This document shows positions 7,563 through 9,693 of a stretch of 9,693 bases of DNA, piece by piece. The stretch's first letter is position 1; every line of letters starts with the position of its first letter. The position numbers and the translations under genes were made by a program. Where the stretch lies: NCBI GenBank assembly GCA_900771305.1, contig CAAGNL010000027.1, forward strand, positions 1-9,693, in the 5' to 3' direction. The notes under the pieces were generated by a model. It had not been told where the DNA came from. It did no database searches and saw only the letters and a program-made list of their open reading frames with translations. This stretch comes from Kiritimatiellia bacterium. Its GTDB lineage: Bacteria > Verrucomicrobiota > Kiritimatiellia > RFP12 > UBA1067.

Positions 7563-7582
7563 GGACGCGCAGGAGCGCGTCC
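7563..7582. repeat. Perfect GC-rich inverted repeat (REP-like hairpin)
   Basis: GGACGCGC and GCGCGTCC form perfect 8-bp arms around an AGGA loop, flanked by C/G runs (CCCCC before, CCCTCCC after). The lack of a T-run argues against a normal terminator. The compact palindrome resembles dispersed repetitive extragenic palindromes; copy number in the genome cannot be seen from one window. Confidence 0.65.
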
Positions 7583-7607
7583 CTCCCGTGAGGGGCCGTT
7601 CGGGCGC

Positions 7608-7700
7608 CACGCGCCGAGGGCGGCGCGGGTACATCGCGCGCCGAGCCGACGTGAGTCCATCGCGCGCCGAGCCGACGTGGGGGGCATTGCGCGTCGGCTC
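7608..7700. repeat. Tandem 22-nt repeats, period about 26, with degenerate flanking copies
   Basis: Two identical 22-nt copies lie at 7632-7653 and 7658-7679, each beginning CATCGCGCGCCGAGCCGAC and ending GTG, with 4-base spacers (AGTC after the first). A degenerate unit precedes them (CACGCGCCGAG at 7608) and a partial one follows (CATTGCGCG at 7685). Unit starts are 24, 26 and 27 bases apart. No cas genes are present, and the spacers are far too short for a CRISPR array. Possible protein-binding array or mobile repeat; unassigned. Confidence 0.65.
7669..7700 (-). terminator. Inverted repeat overlapping the ABC gene stop, possible 3' hairpin
   Basis: GAGCCGACG at 7669-7677 and CGTCGGCTC at 7692-7700 form a perfect 9-bp stem with a 14-nt loop. 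On the - strand the hairpin begins at the second base of the TGA stop codon (7701-7699), which is where a 3' mRNA-end structure would lie. It lacks a T-run, so intrinsic termination is unproven. The left arm belongs to the second 22-nt tandem copy, and the same arm at 7643-7651 offers an alternative pairing. Confidence 0.4.
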
Positions 7701-8292
7701 AAAGGACAACGTTGAGTTCGATCTGCGTGGGCGTGGTGGGCGTGAGTTCCCACCGCGTGCGCGTGAGCTTCGACAGGAAGCGCTCGTCATGCGAGACGAG
7801 CAGCATGGCGCAGGGGGTGTCCACCAGTGCGTTCTCCAGGCACTCGATCGAGGGAAGGTCGAGATGGTTGGTCGGTTCGTCCAGGGCGAGGACATCCGGT
7901 GCGTGCCAAAGGGCAATGGCGATTTGGACGCGCTTCCGTTCGCCGTGGCTGAGGGAGTCCCAGCGGTCAGCCCAGTCGTCCGAAATGCCAAGGCACCGTC
8001 GCCAGTCCATGGCGGAGGCGTCCCAGCAGTTCATGAAGTCGTCCCAGTCCGCCGGTGGCGCATCGGTGCGCTGGACAGCATACTGCGCCGTGCCGATTTG
8101 GCGAACTGAGCCATCCGTGGGCCTGAGTGCGCCCGAGGCGATCTTGAGCAGGGTCGTCTTCCCAGCTCCATTCGCCCCGACGATGCCCGTCCATTCGCCT
8201 TCGGGGAAGAAGGCGGTGACGTGGGAGAGAAGGGAGTCCGTCATGCCGGGATAGGCAAACGAGACGTTGTCGAACTGGAGGAACCTGGCCAC
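7699..8292 (-). CDS. Solitary ABC-F-like ATPase domain protein
   Basis: The 197-residue product has a complete ABC nucleotide-binding fold in order: Walker A GANGAGKTT (39-47), a Q-loop candidate near Q70-Q74, signature LSHGERKR (114-121), Walker B with the catalytic Glu in VLALDEP (134-140), the ABC-F hallmark DEPTNHLD, and the H-switch SHDERFL (167-173). It has no membrane segments. ABC-F proteins normally carry two such domains joined by a linker, about 500-650 residues in all, and act on the ribosome (translation factors, antibiotic resistance). Here there is only one domain, it stops about 25 residues after the H-switch, and no second half follows downstream. I chose GTG at 8292 because FLQFDNVSF begins shortly after it and an extended -10 box ends only 6 nt before it. 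A TTG at 8310 is in frame but lies upstream of that box. It may be a degraded gene, a homodimerising half protein, or the ATPase subunit of an unlinked transporter. Confidence 0.85.
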   Translation of the reverse strand: MARFLQFDNVSFAYPGMTDSLLSHVTAFFPEGEWTGIVGANGAGKTTLLKIASGALRPTDGSVRQIGTAQYAVQRTDAPPADWDDFMNCWDASAMDWRRCLGISDDWADRWDSLSHGERKRVQIAIALWHAPDVLALDEPTNHLDLPSIECLENALVDTPCAMLLVSHDERFLSKLTRTRWELTPTTPTQIELNVVL

Positions 8293-8298
8293 GGGCCT

Positions 8299-8307
8299 AG
8301 TGTAGCA
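8299..8307 (-). promoter_or_regulatory. Extended -10 promoter element for the ABC gene
   Basis: Read on the - strand, TGC followed by TACACT fits the extended -10 pattern TGn-TATAAT (4 of 6 in the hexamer plus the TG). Six bases (AGGCCC) separate it from the GTG at 8292, so transcription would begin at or next to the start codon. No clear -35 box was seen, which extended -10 promoters can do without. Confidence 0.5.
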
Positions 8308-8321
8308 CAATTCGGCGGGTA

Positions 8322-8330
8322 TGGTATACT
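8322..8330 (+). promoter_or_regulatory. Extended -10 promoter element for the antiporter gene
   Basis: TGG followed by TATACT matches the extended -10 pattern TGn-TATAAT (5 of 6 in the hexamer). Seven bases (ATCAGGC) separate it from the ATG at 8338. A start site about 7 bases after the hexamer would fall on or just before the A of ATG, giving a leaderless or nearly leaderless mRNA. The only Shine-Dalgarno-like bases, AGG at 8334-8336, are one base from the ATG and so too close to work. No good -35 box was found. Confidence 0.6.
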
Positions 8331-8337
8331 ATCAGGC

Positions 8338-9687
8338 ATGAACAAGAACACTGATGTCAAACCCTGTGGATGGGCGCTTCTGCCCTTTTTCGTTTTCGCC
8401 GTATTCTATGTGGGGCTCTCCGTCTGGGCGAATGACTTCTACAAGGTCCCCATGACCATTGCCTTCCTCATCGCCTCGGCGACGGCCCTGATCTTCAACT
8501 GGCGGACGCCCCTCGAGAAGAAGGTCGACGTCTACGCGTCCGGTATGGGCGAGACGAACATCATGCTCATGTGCCTGATCTTCATCCTCGCCGGCGCCTT
8601 TGCGAGCGTGGCCAAGGGGTCGGGGGCGGTTTCCGCCGCGGTGACGATCGCCCAGTCGATCATTCCGGCGCGGCTCATGGTTGCGGGCGTCTTCCTCATC
8701 TCCTGTCTAATCTCGCTTGCGATCGGCACGTCCTGCGGAACGATCGCCGCAGTGAGTCCCATCGCGCTCGGCTTCGCGGCACCGCTCAATCTCTCCCCCG
8801 CGCTTCTGCTGGGTGCGGTCGTCGGCGGATCGATGTTCGGCGACAATCTCTCGATGATCTCGGATACGACGATTGCCGCCACGCGGACTCAGGGCGTGCG
8901 GATGAAGGACAAGTTCTTCGCGAATTCGCTGGTGGCGTCTCCTGCTGCGCTGATCGCCCTCTTTGTCTATGCGATCGTCGGCGCTTCCGCCGGCACGGTT
9001 GAGACGCCCGCCGTCACCTGGCAACACTTCGTGCTCGTGCTGCCCTATGTGCTCATCCTGGTTTTGGCTCTCGTGGGACTGAACGTCATGTTCCTGCTCT
9101 TCGCCGGAACGGTGCTGGCGGCTGTGATCGGCATGCTCCTCGGCAAATTCGACACCTTTGGCGCGTTGGATCTGCTCGGAAAGGGAACGCTTGGCATGAG
9201 CGAGACGCTCATCGTGGCGATTCTTGCGGGCGGACTCTTCAAGACCGTCCAGGCCAACGGCGGAATCCTCTGGCTGACGGAGAAGATCGCGAAACTCGTG
9301 CGCGGCCCTCGATCCTGCGAATTCGGAATGGGCCTGCTGGTGGCGCTCGTCAACTTCTTCACGGCGAACAACACGGTGGCGATCGTCATCGCGGGCCCCA
9401 TCGCGAAGACGTGTTCCGACCGGTTCAAGGCGGATCCCATCCGCATGGCGTCGATTCTGGACACGGCGTCCTGCATCGTCCAGGGCATCATCCCCTACGG
9501 CGCGCAGATTCTGATCGCGATCGGCATCGCGAAGGGGGCGGAGGCAGTGGTGGGTTCTTTCGATCTGATTACATGCCTCTATTACCAGCCGATGCTGGCC
9601 CTGGCGGTGCTGCTTTCCCTGATATTGCGGCGGAAGTCGTCCGAGGATGGGGTCGATGCGTGCGCGGTGGAGTCTGTGGGGGCCTGA
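8338..9687 (+). CDS. NhaC-family Na+/H+ antiporter
   Basis: The 449-residue product is almost entirely hydrophobic, with about eleven or twelve membrane segments, and would exchange sodium (or another cation or small solute) for protons across the inner membrane. Family signatures are GTSCGT (130-135) followed by AAVSPIA, the characteristic GDNLSMISDTT (168-178) with conserved Asp residues, TANNTVA (342-348) in the second half, and LDTASC (374-379) followed by QGIIPYGAQIL. The order of a Gly/Thr-rich half, the GDxLSxxSDT loop and a related second half is that of NhaC-like transporters, and the length is usual for the family. I chose ATG 8338, not the longer frame from 8221: the extra 39 residues are hydrophilic, overlap the ABC gene antisense and would be read through the promoter. 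The exact substrate is not certain, because the NhaC superfamily includes amino-acid and malate/lactate exchangers. Confidence 0.92.
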   Translation: MNKNTDVKPCGWALLPFFVFAVFYVGLSVWANDFYKVPMTIAFLIASATALIFNWRTPLEKKVDVYASGMGETNIMLMCLIFILAGAFASVAKGSGAVSAAVTIAQSIIPARLMVAGVFLISCLISLAIGTSCGTIAAVSPIALGFAAPLNLSPALLLGAVVGGSMFGDNLSMISDTTIAATRTQGVRMKDKFFANSLVASPAALIALFVYAIVGASAGTVETPAVTWQHFVLVLPYVLILVLALVGLNVMFLLFAGTVLAAVIGMLLGKFDTFGALDLLGKGTLGMSETLIVAILAGGLFKTVQANGGILWLTEKIAKLVRGPRSCEFGMGLLVALVNFFTANNTVAIVIAGPIAKTCSDRFKADPIRMASILDTASCIVQGIIPYGAQILIAIGIAKGAEAVVGSFDLITCLYYQPMLALAVLLSLILRRKSSEDGVDACAVESVGA

Positions 9688-9688
9688 T

Positions 9689-9693
9689 ATGGA
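9689..9693 (+). CDS. Possible start of a downstream gene (only the first bases in window)
   Basis: ATG at 9689-9691 begins one base after the antiporter stop codon (TGA 9685-9687). A purine-rich GTGGGGG lies at 9676-9682. The close packing would suit a second gene in an operon, but five bases cannot support identification, and this may be a chance ATG. Confidence 0.2.

Larger units (their letters stand above)
7319..7698. other. 380-bp intergenic region with structured repeats and no convincing gene
   Basis: The stretch lies between the stop of the membrane-TPR gene and the stop of the convergent ABC gene. Short open frames exist on both strands, but they are rich in Arg, Ala and Pro and lack good start signals or recognisable domains. 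From left to right it holds a small hairpin (7369-7381), a GTAAAC-containing motif also present after the previous gene (7384-7394), a degenerate octamer repeat (7427-7448), a perfect GC-rich hairpin (7563-7582), and tandem 22-nt repeats ending in an inverted repeat (7608-7700). No T-run terminator was found behind either gene; a TTTTTT read on the - strand at 7482-7487 has no stable stem before it. Confidence 0.7.

Noticed and set aside
7608..7700. CRISPR array
   Set aside because: Only two exact repeats with 4-base spacers and no cas genes; CRISPR spacers are about 30 bases.
7395..7991. 198-codon - strand frame overlapping the ABC gene and the intergenic repeats
   Set aside because: Its C-terminal part translates the octamer repeat (LCVSAPPRDAF), a known type of spurious peptide, and the rest is a frame-shifted shadow of the ABC gene.
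8221..8337. N-terminal extension of the antiporter starting at ATG 8221
   Set aside because: The extra 39 residues are hydrophilic and unlike the family, are antisense to the ABC gene, and contain the promoter region; ATG 8338 gives the normal NhaC-like start.

Overview
The window is GC-rich (clearly so in the coding regions) and holds four complete genes, the tail of a fifth, and one repeat-filled intergenic stretch. The protein types suggest a bacterium of the Planctomycetes-Verrucomicrobia-Chlamydiae group, most likely a gut-type Kiritimatiellae or a relative (Lentisphaerae, Verrucomicrobia). The reasons are a very large secreted modular protein with an InlB-type repeat and beta-helix modules, a long membrane protein with C-terminal tetratricopeptide (TPR) repeats, and scattered short intergenic repeats. 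This placement is inference; no rRNA or other marker gene is present.

Layout. 1-93 is the 3' end of a membrane-protein gene that overlaps the next gene. 83-4519 encodes a 1478-residue secreted, probably cell-surface protein: signal peptide, InlB-like repeat, five degenerate copies of a 'Thr/Ser-Leu-x-x-Ala-Leu' module mixed with beta-solenoid stretches, and a distinct C-terminal domain of about 240 residues. 4595-7318 encodes a 907-residue polytopic membrane protein with an acidic loop, a large soluble region, TPR repeats and a Lys/Pro/Ala-rich tail. These three are on the + strand and may form one transcription unit; if so, the membrane protein may help make, modify or export the surface protein, but nothing in the sequence proves that.

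7319-7698 has no convincing gene. It carries a degenerate octamer repeat, a perfect 8-bp-arm hairpin, and tandem 22-nt repeats that end in an inverted repeat touching the stop codon of the next gene. 7699-8292 (- strand) encodes a solitary ABC-F-like ATPase domain, about a third to a half the size of normal ABC-F proteins. Divergent from it, 8338-9687 (+ strand) encodes an NhaC-type Na+/H+ antiporter. The 45-bp gap between these two contains an extended -10 box for each direction, each only 6-7 nt from a start codon that lacks a good Shine-Dalgarno sequence, so both genes look leaderless.

I did not find a clearly new multi-gene system. The observations most worth following are the paired leaderless divergent promoters, the single-domain ABC-F protein, the architecture of the surface protein and its C-terminal domain, and the structured repeats at 7427-7700.
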